DNA of 13,325 nucleotides from an uncultured Gemella sp. (GTDB lineage: Bacteria > Bacillota > Bacilli > Staphylococcales > Gemellaceae): positions 1-13,325 of the forward strand of contig CAKMQF010000062.1 in assembly GCA_927911745.1 (NCBI GenBank). Reading direction: 5' to 3'. The notes under the pieces were generated by a model, which was not told the DNA's origin, did not search any database, and worked only from the letters and a program-made list of their open reading frames with translations. The stretch's first letter is position 1. Each line of letters starts with the position of its first letter. The position numbers and the translations under genes are program-made. This document shows positions 6,128-13,325 of this stretch, in pieces.

Positions 6128-7051
6128 TTACATTACACCAGCTACGTGAGCAATTACACCTAAAGCAAATAATCCGAAGATTATTACTACTGGGCTTACT
6201 TTACGTTTTAATAACCACATACATACGAATGTTAATAATAACGCTGCAAATCCAGGAATAAGTTGATTTAAGTTATCTTGTAATGTTGTAACTTTTTCTG
6301 GTGTTAATGAGAATTTTCCACTTGTTGCTTTTGTAACAATATCTTGTAATACTTCACCAGTAACGTGTGTACCTTTTTCTGGGAAGTGAATATATGCTTT
6401 TTCATCTAATTGTACTTTAGAAACAACTAATGGGAAGCTGATGTTAGTCCAACGTTGAACTAAGATACCCATTACGAACATACCAAGGATTGAAGCTCCT
6501 TTTGTAATTGTTTGTAAAATACCACCTGAAAGGTCACTTGTAATTTCTGAACCTTTTTTATACCCAAATTCTTGTGTATACCATAAGAATCCAATACGAA
6601 TTAAGTTCCATGCGATAAAGAAGAATAATGGTGCAATAATTGAACCACCAGTTGCTAATGAAGCTGCGATAGCTCCAAGGATAGGACGAACTGTAAACCA
6701 GAATACTGGATCCCCAATACCTGCTAATGGTCCCATCATACCAACTTTAACCCCTTGGATTGCTGCATCATCGATATCAGCTCCATTTGCTTTATCTTCT
6801 TCTAAAGCAAGTGTAACCCCAAGAATAGGTGCTGCAATATATGGGTGAGTGTTAAAGAACTCTAAGTGACGTTTTAATGCTTTAGTAGCATCTTCTTTGT
6901 TTGGATATAATTTTTTAAGAGCTGGGATTAAAGCAAATGCCCAACCACCATTTTGCATACGTTCATAGTTCCATGAACCTTGAAGGAACTGAGAACGTAA
7001 CATAACGCTACGACGATCTTTTTTACTTAATGTAATTTTTTTCTCTGACAT
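6128..7051 (-). CDS. manN: Mannose-family PTS permease component IID
   Basis: EIID pairs with EIIC to form the membrane channel of mannose/glucose/glucosamine-type PTS systems. The 307-residue protein starts SEKKITLSKKDRRSV and continues with RSQFLQGSWNYERMQNGGW, FNTHPYIAAPILGV, GVKVGMMGPLAGIGDPVFW and LVQRWTNI, all hallmark EIID blocks. Hydrophobic segments are near 124-150, 185-205 and at the C-terminus (about 268-306). Between them is a hydrophilic region (about 215-265) typical of Gram-positive members. AAGGAGG lies 8 bases before the ATG, and the gene follows manM by 16 bases. In related bacteria ManM/ManN also serve as the receptor for class IIa bacteriocins; whether that applies here is inference. 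Confidence 0.95.
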   Translation of the reverse strand: MSEKKITLSKKDRRSVMLRSQFLQGSWNYERMQNGGWAFALIPALKKLYPNKEDATKALKRHLEFFNTHPYIAAPILGVTLALEEDKANGADIDDAAIQGVKVGMMGPLAGIGDPVFWFTVRPILGAIAASLATGGSIIAPLFFFIAWNLIRIGFLWYTQEFGYKKGSEITSDLSGGILQTITKGASILGMFVMGILVQRWTNISFPLVVSKVQLDEKAYIHFPEKGTHVTGEVLQDIVTKATSGKFSLTPEKVTTLQDNLNQLIPGFAALLLTFVCMWLLKRKVSPVVIIFGLFALGVIAHVAGVM

Positions 7052-7067
7052 TTGTAGTTCCTCCTTA

Positions 7068-7877
7068 TTAATAATCGTTTAAGATATCGCCTAGTGGATC
7101 CCCAGATGAGGCATTTCCACCACCGCCGCCACCTTTGTTTTTAGAAAGGTTTAGGTAGATAATTGCTAAACATAATCCGATAATACCAGTTGCGATAAGT
7201 GTTAATTCATTAATTGGTGCTAATGCGAATCCTAAGAAGAAGAATGGCCATACTTCTTTAGTTGCCATTAGGTTAATAACCATTGCGAAACCAACTGCAA
7301 CTACCATTCCTCCACCGATTGCCATACCTTCAGTAAACCATTTTGGTAATGCTTCAAGAGCTTTTTGAACTACTGATGATGGAATGAACATTAATAATCC
7401 TGCTGGAATAGCAACACGTAATCCTTGAGCTGCAAGTGCTACGTAGTGCCAGAATTCAACTCCACGGAAGTTACCGTGTTCTGCCGCGCGGTCAGCTTGG
7501 TGAACAATAACTACTGATAATGTACGAACAACCATTGTAAGCACAAGACCAACTGTAGCTAATGTAACAGCTGTTGCGATAGCGATAATACGTCCTTCAG
7601 CTGAGAAATCTCCAGCTTTAATGAAAATAATAGCAGATGCTACTGATGCTAACGCTGCATCCGGAGCAACCGCCGCCCCAATATTAGCCCATCCAAGTGC
7701 TAATAATTGAAGAGCTCCACCTAAAATAATACCTTCTGATAAATGTCCTGTTGCTAAACCGATTAATGAACAAGCAATAATTGGTTGATGGAATTGGAAT
7801 TGGTCTAAGATACTTTCCATACCAGCTAATAACGCAACAATTAGGACTAATATAACTGTTAGAATACTAAATTCCAT
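7068..7877 (-). CDS. manM: Mannose-family PTS permease component IIC
   Basis: EIIC is the sugar-translocating membrane subunit. The 269-residue protein has the family N-terminus with a long first helix and FQFHQPIIACSLIGLATG (27-44), GGALQLLALGWANIGAAVAP (53-72), then repeated hydrophobic helices to about residue 245. The C-terminus is a short hydrophilic tail with six consecutive glycines (GGGGGGNASSGDPLG), which is unusual beside the compact family end but looks like a flexible tail. AGGAGG lies 5 bases before the ATG. It lies 24 bases after manL. It is intact. Confidence 0.95.
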   Translation of the reverse strand: MEFSILTVILVLIVALLAGMESILDQFQFHQPIIACSLIGLATGHLSEGIILGGALQLLALGWANIGAAVAPDAALASVASAIIFIKAGDFSAEGRIIAIATAVTLATVGLVLTMVVRTLSVVIVHQADRAAEHGNFRGVEFWHYVALAAQGLRVAIPAGLLMFIPSSVVQKALEALPKWFTEGMAIGGGMVVAVGFAMVINLMATKEVWPFFFLGFALAPINELTLIATGIIGLCLAIIYLNLSKNKGGGGGGNASSGDPLGDILNDY

Positions 7878-7901
7878 AGTGTCCTCCTAATTTCTATTAA
7901 A

Positions 7902-8885
7902 TTATAATTTTAAACCTTCACTTGATTTAGCTTCAATAAGTTTGAATAAATCTGATGGAGAATCGTTAGATACTTTACGAACATCAAATTTAACACCTAA
8001 ATCACGAAGTTTTTTGTATACTTCTACATCTTCTTGATCTAATGATAATACGTTGTTAATTTGAACTTTACCAACTGAGTGAGCCATAGATCCGATGTTT
8101 AATTCTGGGATCTCTACTCCTTTTTCGATTACAGCAAGTGCATCTTGTGGTGTTTCAAATAATAATAACGCTTTTGTATCACCAAATCTTGGATCGTTAT
8201 AAACTTGAACAAGTTTATCTAATGGGATTACATGCGCGCGTACTCCTGGAGGAGCTGCTTGCTCAATAAGTTTTTTACGCAATTCATCTTTAGATACTGA
8301 ATCTGAAACTACAATAATTCTATTTGGATGAGTTGCTTTTGTCCAGTTTGTAGCAACTTGTCCGTGTAGTAGACGAGTATCGATACGGGCTAATACAAAG
8401 TCTATTTTCCCGTTTCCTAATACTGTACCTTCTGGAATTTCTCCTTGAGGTGCAGCTTGTGTACTTTCAGCCACTTCTGCTTTTGGTTGTAGTTCTTCAG
8501 GGCGAACTTTAACTCCATCAATAGCTGTTGGTGTGATTGCTTTTGCAATCTCGTGAGCTGTTGTCATAGTGAATCTACTAGCATATGCTTCGATAAGCAT
8601 TGGTAAGTTTAATCCTGCTACAATTGCTCTTTTCTCTGGTGCTTCTTCAAATAACTTATTAGCTTGGTTAAATGGACTTCCACCCCAAAGATCGACAAGG
8701 AAAAGAATTTCTTCAGAATCTACTTTAGCAATAGCTTCTTGAAGTTTTCTTTGCAAGTCATCTGGCCCTTCACTTGGCATAAATACAACTGCTTCTACTT
8801 TTTCTTGTTCACCAAAAATCATAGAACCCGATTGTTTAATTCCTGCAGCAAATTCACCGTGACTCGCGATGATAATTCCTACCAT
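7902..8885 (-). CDS. manL: Mannose-family PTS fused EIIA-EIIB component
   Basis: This cytosolic phosphocarrier passes phosphate from HPr to the sugar entering through ManM/ManN. The EIIA domain (about 1-125) has the phosphorylated histidine H9 in IIASHGEFA and the acidic partner D65 in [12 protein letters not shown] Pro/Glu/Ala/Gln-rich linker (about 128-157) follows. The EIIB domain (about 160-327) has the second phosphohistidine H174 in [12 protein letters not shown]. Its length of 327 residues is standard for Gram-positive ManL. AGGAGG lies 7 bases before the ATG. It is the first gene of manLMN(O), driven by the promoter at 8949-8977. The substrate class is mannose, glucose, glucosamine or related hexoses; the sequence does not narrow it further. 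Confidence 0.95.
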   Translation of the reverse strand: MVGIIIASHGEFAAGIKQSGSMIFGEQEKVEAVVFMPSEGPDDLQRKLQEAIAKVDSEEILFLVDLWGGSPFNQANKLFEEAPEKRAIVAGLNLPMLIEAYASRFTMTTAHEIAKAITPTAIDGVKVRPEELQPKAEVAESTQAAPQGEIPEGTVLGNGKIDFVLARIDTRLLHGQVATNWTKATHPNRIIVVSDSVSKDELRKKLIEQAAPPGVRAHVIPLDKLVQVYNDPRFGDTKALLLFETPQDALAVIEKGVEIPELNIGSMAHSVGKVQINNVLSLDQEDVEVYKKLRDLGVKFDVRKVSNDSPSDLFKLIEAKSSEGLKL

Positions 8886-8925
8886 CTTAGTACCTCCTTT
8901 TATTTAATTCTTATTTATTATGACG

Positions 8926-8943
8926 TGTATACCTTTGCATACA
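8926..8943. promoter_or_regulatory. Candidate operator at the manL transcription start
   Basis: TGTAT (8926-8930) and ATACA (8939-8943) form an imperfect 18-base palindrome starting 6 bases downstream of the -10 element, a typical repressor position. It lacks the central CG of a catabolite-responsive element, so CcpA is unlikely. No regulator gene is adjacent. Confidence 0.35.
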
Positions 8944-8948
8944 AATAG

Positions 8949-8977
8949 ATTATATCATTTATTATTTTTTTTGTAAA
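8949..8977 (-). promoter_or_regulatory. Promoter of the manLMN operon
   Basis: Minus strand TTTACA (8972-8977) and TATAAT (8949-8954) are 17 bases apart, with an A-rich spacer. This is the best sigma-A promoter in the window, matching an operon with strong ribosome sites. The leader is about 57 bases. No -24/-12 sigma-54 element was seen, unlike LevR-controlled mannose operons. Confidence 0.75.
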
Positions 8978-9210
8978 TGTTTTAGGTTCTTACTTTACAA
9001 TCAATGCAATCGATTTCTATATTTTTGTTTTAAATGTGTTTTATATATTTTTTTACGATAAATATATAAAACAGTTTAATTAACTTATGTAAGTCGAATT
9101 TTATTATATTTTTCCTGTTCGTCATGTTAATTTTAATTTTTAAAATATCTTATGAAAATATTTTTTTCATACTTTCATAATATTACAATTGTTTTTTTAT
9201 TCCTGACTAT
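8978..9210. other. Intergenic region upstream of manL with a 13-bp inverted repeat
   Basis: No gene is seen here. GTTTTATATATTT (9038-9050) and AAATATATAAAAC (9060-9072) are perfect arms around a 9-base loop containing ACGAT, about 60 bases upstream of the manL -35 element. It has no T tract placed for a terminator after manL-directed transcription. An activator or repressor site upstream of the promoter is possible; chance in AT-rich DNA is the alternative. Confidence 0.4.
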
Positions 9211-9255
9211 AAAAAAAGATAATAACTTAACCTTTTTAGTTACGTTATTATCTTT
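9211..9255 (-). terminator. Terminator of gshF
   Basis: AAAGATAATAAC (9215-9226) pairs with GTTATTATCTTT (9244-9255), extended inward by TAAC/GTTA after one mismatch. On the minus strand the stem runs into T7 (9211-9217). It lies 28 bases beyond the gshF stop and separates gshF from manL on the same strand. Confidence 0.8.
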
Positions 9256-9282
9256 ATATAGCATTAAAAATTTACTAGCAAT

Positions 9283-11544
9283 CTATTTTATATTTTTTTC
9301 TGGAAATAGCATTTTTAATACATTTAATGATAATCTTCTAGATTTACCTGAATGTGGATAAATATGCATCATCATCATAGGATTAAAATTGGCTTCGATA
9401 ACTCCATAATTAGTAGCACTAACTTCTTCTTTTATATCTGAAATTATTAGATCTACACCACAAACCTTGGCCATCATAGCATTCGCTATTCGAACAGCTA
9501 GCTCTTTATAGCTTTCATGGACCTCATCTGTCATATCCACAGAGTCTCCACCTGTACTGATATTTGAATTTTCTCTAAGATATGCTACTTCATTCACAGC
9601 TAATATAGAATCAAAATTTAATCCTTGTTCAGATAATTGAAGTTTTTCAATTTCTCCAAGTTCAATTTTTTTCAGAGGAGTTTTCTTTGCATCTCCTCTT
9701 AGTGAATCCGAATTTTTTTGTTCAACCAATTCTCTTATTGTATGTTTACCATCACCTACAACATTTGCAGGTACTCTTAATAATACAGCTTCAGTTTTTC
9801 CTTCAATAACAAAGAATCTATATTCTGTACCTTCAATAAACTCTTCAATAAGTATATCTTTGTCTTCTTTAAGGGCAAATTCTATAGCTTTAGAATAATT
9901 TTCTACTGAACTAGTTCCTTTTTTAAAAATAGTTATTCCTAATCCAAAATTAGTACTCTTTGGTTTTATTACAATTGGTTTGTTTTTTATATAATTAAAT
10001 TTTTGTAATGCTTCTTCTAAACTAGAAACTTCATATCCTTTTGGAACTCTAAGACCTTGTTCAGCTAATACTTTTTTAGTAACAACCTTATTTTCCATAA
10101 TTAGCGGAGAAATATAACTATCTTTACTTGTCATATTTCCATTCTTTACATATTCTACTCTTCCATTACTTTCTAATCGAATAAATTGATCATTTTCATC
10201 TATAACAGTAACTTTAATACCATTTTTTATTGCATCTTCAATTACGGCTTGGGTAGATAGTTCCATATTAGAATATGCACTTAATGAATAATATTCTCTT
10301 AAAGCATCCTCTTTATATATTCTAGCTAACTCCATTCCGACTTTAGCCATATCATTTTCTTTCTGATATTCTTTTAAGAGTCTTGCTCCTATAGTAAGTT
10401 CAGGATTTTTTAATTCTTCAATCTTTTCATTTATTAAATCAATATCACTTTCTAGTAGACCTACTTTTTCTACCATATCTTTTATTTGATTTAATAGCCA
10501 CATTCCCTCTTCTTCGTACTTAACTTTTTCCATTGGATGTGAAAGTGCTACATTTTCACTATATTCATACCCTAAAGATTCAGAAGTATTTATATCCTCT
10601 TCTTCTAACCAAACTAGAGTCTTTATGAATAAATGTATAAATCTAATATCTTTTTCTAAAATACCAAATGGTGCAAATGGGTTTAAATCAAATAATCTAA
10701 ATTCAATATACTTAATTCCTTGATCTGGGAATTTTTTGATAGTATCTGCACCTCTAAATCGAACACTAGAGTAAAATTCTTTTTCAGCTATTAATTGTTT
10801 ATTTTCTACATAGCCTGTTATATCTTTAATATATCTTTCTAACGAACTATATGATACTTTAATATCTTCTTCATTTACATAACCATATCTGCTAGTTCTT
10901 AAACTTCTTACAAAATCAGTTGGTTTTATACCATCTGTAAAATATTTATCCTCTGCTAAAGGAGAAGCACCTAAAAGATAAATTAAAAGCCATTGATATC
11001 TTATAAATTGTCTGGCAAGTTTTAAATAAACATCATTTTTTACCTTTACTATATCCTCCTGAGTAATTTCAGCAATTTTCTCCATCAACATGTCATCTAG
11101 TTGAAAATTATAATGTATACCTGATACCATTTGTTTATACTTACCATATTTTTTTACTAAATACTCTCTATACTCTATATCAAATTGTTTTTCAAATTGT
11201 GCAACTCTTATATCTTCTTCATTAGGTAGTATAGCGGGTACACTTAAAGGCCAAATATATTCATCTTTTGGTAGATTTTTTAAAGTTACTTCATGTATAG
11301 CATTTAAAATCCTTAAAACATCTTTTTCATTATTTTCTGGCGTTGTTATCAACTCAACCTGTGATTCAGCAAAATCAGTCTGAATATACGGATGCTCGTG
11401 TCTTATTCCAAATATTTTAGGATGATCAGTTTTAGTTATTTCTCCATTCTCTAAAACACGTTGTCCTTCTTTTTCTATACCAATTTTAACATTAGTAAAT
11501 AATTCTTCTAAATTATTATTTTTTATTATATCTTTAATTATCAT
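9283..11544 (-). CDS. gshF: Bifunctional glutamate-cysteine ligase / glutathione synthetase
   Basis: GshF makes glutathione from glutamate, cysteine and glycine in two ATP-dependent steps in the cytosol. The 753-residue length is that of the fused enzyme. The N-terminal GshA-like ligase (about 1-480) shows GIEKEGQR (22-29), HPYIQTDFAESQVELITTP (51-69) and SGIHYNFQ (141-148). The C-terminal ATP-grasp domain (about 485-753) shows KPIVIKPKSTNFGLGI (522-537), EEFIEGTEYRFFVI (567-580), RVPANVVGDGKHTI (590-603), CGVDLIISD (695-703) and EANFNPMMMMHIYPHSG (717-733). The glutathione synthesis domain is of the ATP-grasp ligase type, not the canonical GshB. The ATG at 11544 has only a weak GAGAG-type site upstream. 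It is monocistronic, divergent from the HAD-deaminase gene and intact, with no frameshift despite many A/T runs. Confidence 0.95.
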   Translation of the reverse strand: MIIKDIIKNNNLEELFTNVKIGIEKEGQRVLENGEITKTDHPKIFGIRHEHPYIQTDFAESQVELITTPENNEKDVLRILNAIHEVTLKNLPKDEYIWPLSVPAILPNEEDIRVAQFEKQFDIEYREYLVKKYGKYKQMVSGIHYNFQLDDMLMEKIAEITQEDIVKVKNDVYLKLARQFIRYQWLLIYLLGASPLAEDKYFTDGIKPTDFVRSLRTSRYGYVNEEDIKVSYSSLERYIKDITGYVENKQLIAEKEFYSSVRFRGADTIKKFPDQGIKYIEFRLFDLNPFAPFGILEKDIRFIHLFIKTLVWLEEEDINTSESLGYEYSENVALSHPMEKVKYEEEGMWLLNQIKDMVEKVGLLESDIDLINEKIEELKNPELTIGARLLKEYQKENDMAKVGMELARIYKEDALREYYSLSAYSNMELSTQAVIEDAIKNGIKVTVIDENDQFIRLESNGRVEYVKNGNMTSKDSYISPLIMENKVVTKKVLAEQGLRVPKGYEVSSLEEALQKFNYIKNKPIVIKPKSTNFGLGITIFKKGTSSVENYSKAIEFALKEDKDILIEEFIEGTEYRFFVIEGKTEAVLLRVPANVVGDGKHTIRELVEQKNSDSLRGDAKKTPLKKIELGEIEKLQLSEQGLNFDSILAVNEVAYLRENSNISTGGDSVDMTDEVHESYKELAVRIANAMMAKVCGVDLIISDIKEEVSATNYGVIEANFNPMMMMHIYPHSGKSRRLSLNVLKMLFPEKNIK

Positions 11545-11649
11545 ATTACATCACTCTCTACAAACAGTATAGTTATCTTCTATCTTATCATAAATAAACA
11601 ATTAATAATAGAAATTAAACTCAACTCTAAAGCAATTTCCAATACTTAC

Positions 11650-11678
11650 TTACAATATTTATATATATATGTTATAAT
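11650..11678 (+). promoter_or_regulatory. Promoter of the HAD-cytidine deaminase gene
   Basis: TTACAA (11650-11655) and TATAAT (11673-11678) are 17 bases apart, and TG one base before the -10 hexamer makes an extended -10. Transcription would start near 11685. The divergent gshF start is at 11544; no comparably good gshF promoter was found, only a TATACT near 11566-11571 (minus). Confidence 0.65.
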
Positions 11679-11693
11679 CAAATTACACTTAAG

Positions 11694-11736
11694 AAAGGGG
11701 ATAAATACGATTAACTATCGTATTTCTAAATTTTTT
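11694..11736 (+). promoter_or_regulatory. Distant Shine-Dalgarno with a hairpin before the start codon
   Basis: AAAGGGG (11694-11700) is the only ribosome-binding sequence upstream, yet the ATG is at 11737, 36 bases away. Between them AAATACGAT (11703-11711), loop TAACT, ATCGTATTT (11717-11725) form a perfect 9-bp hairpin. Folded out, the effective gap is about 13 bases. No ATG, GTG or TTG lies at normal distance in any frame, and the HAD family N-terminus supports the ATG. Confidence 0.55.
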
Positions 11737-13029
11737 ATGATTAAATTAATAGCTAGTGATATGGATGGAACTTTATTAAATCATAACCATAAAATTCCTA
11801 AAGAAAATGTAAAACTTATTAATTTTGCTAAAAATCAAGGAATAAAATTTGTAGTAGCAACGGGGAGAGCCTATTATGAAGCTTTACCAGCATTGAATGA
11901 AGAAAATATTAATTGTGATGTGATTAGTTTTAATGGTGGCATTGTCTATGATAAAAATGGTAATATCATAAGTATTACACCAATGTCACCTAAAAATTTA
12001 TACTATACAATTGAAATACTAAAAAGTTTTGATATAAGTTATCAACTTTATACTAAAAATACTATATATACTACAAGTATAGAAACTGATATAAGCGCCT
12101 ATATAGATTTAATTAGGTCTAATGGCTATGATCCGGATGTTGAGCATTTACGTGCAGAAGCACAACTAAAACTAGATTTGGGATATATTACTGAAGTTGA
12201 GAATATAGAATTATACCTTAACGAAGAAGAAAATCCACCAATCAAAATAATAGCAATATCTAATGATACATCAAAATTAGAACAAGCTACAAAACTATTA
12301 TCTGAAAATAAAAATATAAGTGTAACATCATCAGGTGCGAATAATATAGAAATAATGCATAAGGATGCTACTAAAGGAGAAGCCTTAAAAGAAATAGCTA
12401 AAATCTATGGAATCAACTTAGAAAATGCTGTAGCAATTGGAGATAATCTAAATGATCAAGCAATGCTAGATATTGTCGGATATAGCATTGCTATGAAAAA
12501 TGGTAATACAATATTAAAAGAACAAGCAAAATACGTAACAGAAAAAACAAATTCTGAAGGCGGTGTTGCGGATACTATATTCAAATTAATAGAACAAAAC
12601 AATGAAATTAAAGAAGATATCAATGAAGTATTAGTAAAAGCAGCAATTGATGCAACAAAATATGCTTACGTTCCCTATTCTAATTTTAAAGTAGGTGCGG
12701 CGATATTAGCTGAAGATGGAAAAATCTATACTGGTTGTAATATTGAAAATGCTAGTTACTCTCCAACAAACTGTGCAGAAAGAACAGCAATATTTAAAGC
12801 TGTAAGTGAAGGTGTTACAAAATTCAAAAAAATAGCAGTAGTAGGTGGCCCTAATGGTAATTTAGAAAATTATTGTCCACCTTGTGGAGTTTGTCGACAA
12901 GTGATTTCAGAATTTGCAGATGAAGATTTTGAATTAATCTTAGGCACTTCAGAAAATACATACGCTGTATATAACTTCTTTGAAGAAGTATTACCTCTAA
13001 GTTTTACAGCAAAAGAACTGAAAAAATAA
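11737..13029 (+). CDS. Cof-type HAD phosphatase fused to cytidine deaminase
   Basis: The 430-residue protein joins two complete enzymes. Residues 1-285 are a Cof/HAD-IIB phosphatase: nucleophile motif DMDGTLL with D8 and D10, ATGR with T42, lysine motif KDATKGEAL with K213, and GDNLND (235-240). Residues about 295-430 are a homotetrameric-type cytidine deaminase: YVPYSNFKVGAA, CNIENASYSPTNCAERTA with zinc ligand C346 and catalytic E348, and CPPCGVCRQ with ligands C383 and C386. The deaminase half converts cytidine/deoxycytidine to (deoxy)uridine. The phosphatase substrate is unknown; Cof enzymes act on sugar phosphates, FMN or nucleotides. A linker around 286-297 (EQNNEIKEDINEV) joins them with no frame problem. 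The fusion suggests consecutive dephosphorylation and deamination of a pyrimidine nucleotide, which is inference. Monocistronic. Confidence 0.93.
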   Translation: MIKLIASDMDGTLLNHNHKIPKENVKLINFAKNQGIKFVVATGRAYYEALPALNEENINCDVISFNGGIVYDKNGNIISITPMSPKNLYYTIEILKSFDISYQLYTKNTIYTTSIETDISAYIDLIRSNGYDPDVEHLRAEAQLKLDLGYITEVENIELYLNEEENPPIKIIAISNDTSKLEQATKLLSENKNISVTSSGANNIEIMHKDATKGEALKEIAKIYGINLENAVAIGDNLNDQAMLDIVGYSIAMKNGNTILKEQAKYVTEKTNSEGGVADTIFKLIEQNNEIKEDINEVLVKAAIDATKYAYVPYSNFKVGAAILAEDGKIYTGCNIENASYSPTNCAERTAIFKAVSEGVTKFKKIAVVGGPNGNLENYCPPCGVCRQVISEFADEDFELILGTSENTYAVYNFFEEVLPLSFTAKELKK

Positions 13030-13036
13030 AAATTAA

Positions 13037-13068
13037 ATGGTCATTAGAATTTATATTCTAATGACCAT
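13037..13068 (+). terminator. Hairpin after the HAD-deaminase gene, adjoining the IS
   Basis: ATGGTCATTAGAAT (13037-13050), loop TTAT, ATTCTAATGACCAT (13055-13068) form a perfect 14-bp stem. No T tract follows: 3 bases later the IS begins (13072). The IS tip hairpin with T7 may now do the terminating. Confidence 0.7.
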
Positions 13069-13071
13069 CCA

Positions 13072-13117
13072 GGCTGTTGACAAATGCAGAAAATGCATGC
13101 GTCAACAGCCTTTTTTT
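13072..13117 (+). terminator. IS tip hairpin with T7, facing into the element
   Basis: GGCTGTTGAC (13072-13081) pairs perfectly with GTCAACAGCC (13101-13110), with an inner ATGCA/TGCAT pairing around GAAAA, and T7 follows at once (13111-13117). It has the full form of an intrinsic terminator for transcription entering the IS from 13029, placed before the IS promoter. Confidence 0.75.
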
Positions 13118-13138
13118 AATGAGGAAATATGCTGAAAA

Positions 13139-13147
13139 TGTTATAAT
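13139..13147 (+). promoter_or_regulatory. Extended -10 promoter of the right IS transposase
   Basis: TGTTATAAT, consensus -10 with TGn extension and no clear -35. It is downstream of the tip terminator and 27 bases before the ATG at 13174, as in the left copy. Confidence 0.55.
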
Positions 13148-13173
13148 ATAAGTATATAGAGGGGGTTCTTAGT

Positions 13174-13325
13174 ATGTTCAACAAAGAAGAAAATATCAAA
13201 GATGAAATAATATTTAATGACATTATCAGAAAATAGTTCCAAAAGATCATTTTTTGAAAAAGTAGCCAAAGCAATTGATTTTAAATTTATTTATGATTTA
13301 ACAGAAAAATACTATAGTCACACAT
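13174..13325 (+). pseudogene. IS1182-family transposase, N-terminal part, frameshifted
   Basis: The frame opens MFNKEENIKDEI like the left copy but stops after 20 codons. Compared with the inferred ancestor it has one extra T at 13213-13215, one extra A at 13230-13233, and one A fewer at 13257-13261. After these the family sequence VAKAIDFKFIYDLTEKYYSH is readable to the window edge. The breaks differ from those of the left copy. GAGGGGG precedes the ATG by 9 bases. Confidence 0.8.

Larger units (their letters stand above)
13072..13325 (+). mobile_element. IS1182-family insertion sequence, right copy (5' part, runs off the window)
   Basis: This is the inverted copy of the element at 1-462, facing outward. 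It begins with the tip hairpin, then an extended -10 promoter, a GAGGGG ribosome site and the transposase start. It matches the left copy except for 1-base indels and the hairpin tail. Only the first 254 bases are in the window. Confidence 0.85.

Noticed and set aside
8926..8943. Catabolite-responsive element (CcpA site) at the manL promoter
   Set aside because: The palindrome lacks the central CG and the conserved flanks of a cre; only its symmetry and position fit an operator.
11710..11736. An ATT start codon at 11710 for the HAD-deaminase gene, at normal distance from AAAGGGG
   Set aside because: ATT starts are very rare and the family N-terminus (MIKLIASDMDGTLL) begins at the ATG at 11737.
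1..13325. CRISPR array, tRNA/rRNA, toxin-antitoxin or phage module
   Set aside because: No regularly spaced repeats, cloverleaf sequences or small paired genes with such features were seen on either strand.
1..13325. Classical composite transposon carrying the whole segment
   Set aside because: The IS copies face outward, but the cargo is ordinary metabolic genes with host-like codon use, and the outer IS ends are not visible. Two independent insertions beside terminators explain the layout as well.

Overview
The window is very AT-rich DNA from a low-GC Gram-positive bacterium (Bacillota). I think it is a Gemella-like organism, from the combination of a bifunctional GshF glutathione synthetase, a fused EIIAB / EIIC / EIID / ManO mannose-family PTS, and a Cof phosphatase fused to cytidine deaminase. 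The genus is an inference; the phylum-level call is firm (strong AGGAGG ribosome sites, consensus sigma-A promoters, T-tailed terminators).

Layout. Both ends hold the first part of the same IS1182-family insertion sequence, in inverted orientation and pointing outward (1-462 on minus, 13072-13325 on plus), bracketing about 12.6 kb. From the left: a NeuA-like CMP-sugar synthetase gene with one frameshift (501-1173); a minus-strand flavin/haem redox operon (4012 down to 1481) encoding a membrane-anchored FMN-binding protein, the flavin transferase ApbE (broken) and a NOX/ferric-reductase-like haem flavoprotein (split in two); an MFS transporter (4221-5504); a mannose-type PTS operon, manL-manM-manN, with manO/DUF956 behind an internal terminator (8885 down to 5678); gshF (9283-11544); and, divergently, a HAD phosphatase-cytidine deaminase fusion (11737-13029).

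How the genes work together. The three redox genes form a recognisable flavin-based extracytosolic electron-transfer module. NAD(P)H electrons would enter a cytosolic FAD/NAD domain, cross the membrane over two haems and reach an extracellular FMN protein flavinylated by ApbE. In this sequence the module looks disabled. ApbE needs four single-base homopolymer corrections to read through. The reductase is cut at an A8 run exactly between its two pairs of haem-ligand histidines. The PTS operon imports and phosphorylates hexoses; gshF makes glutathione; both are intact.

Most worth a second look: (1) single-base homopolymer indels are crowded into the left 3.5 kb and the two IS ends, while about 8.4 kb of other coding sequence has none; (2) both IS copies sit within 3-4 bp of a perfect terminator hairpin; (3) the HAD-cytidine deaminase fusion, whose Shine-Dalgarno sequence is separated from its start codon by a perfect 9-bp hairpin; (4) palindromes around the manL promoter. 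No tRNA, rRNA, CRISPR array, prophage or replication origin was seen.
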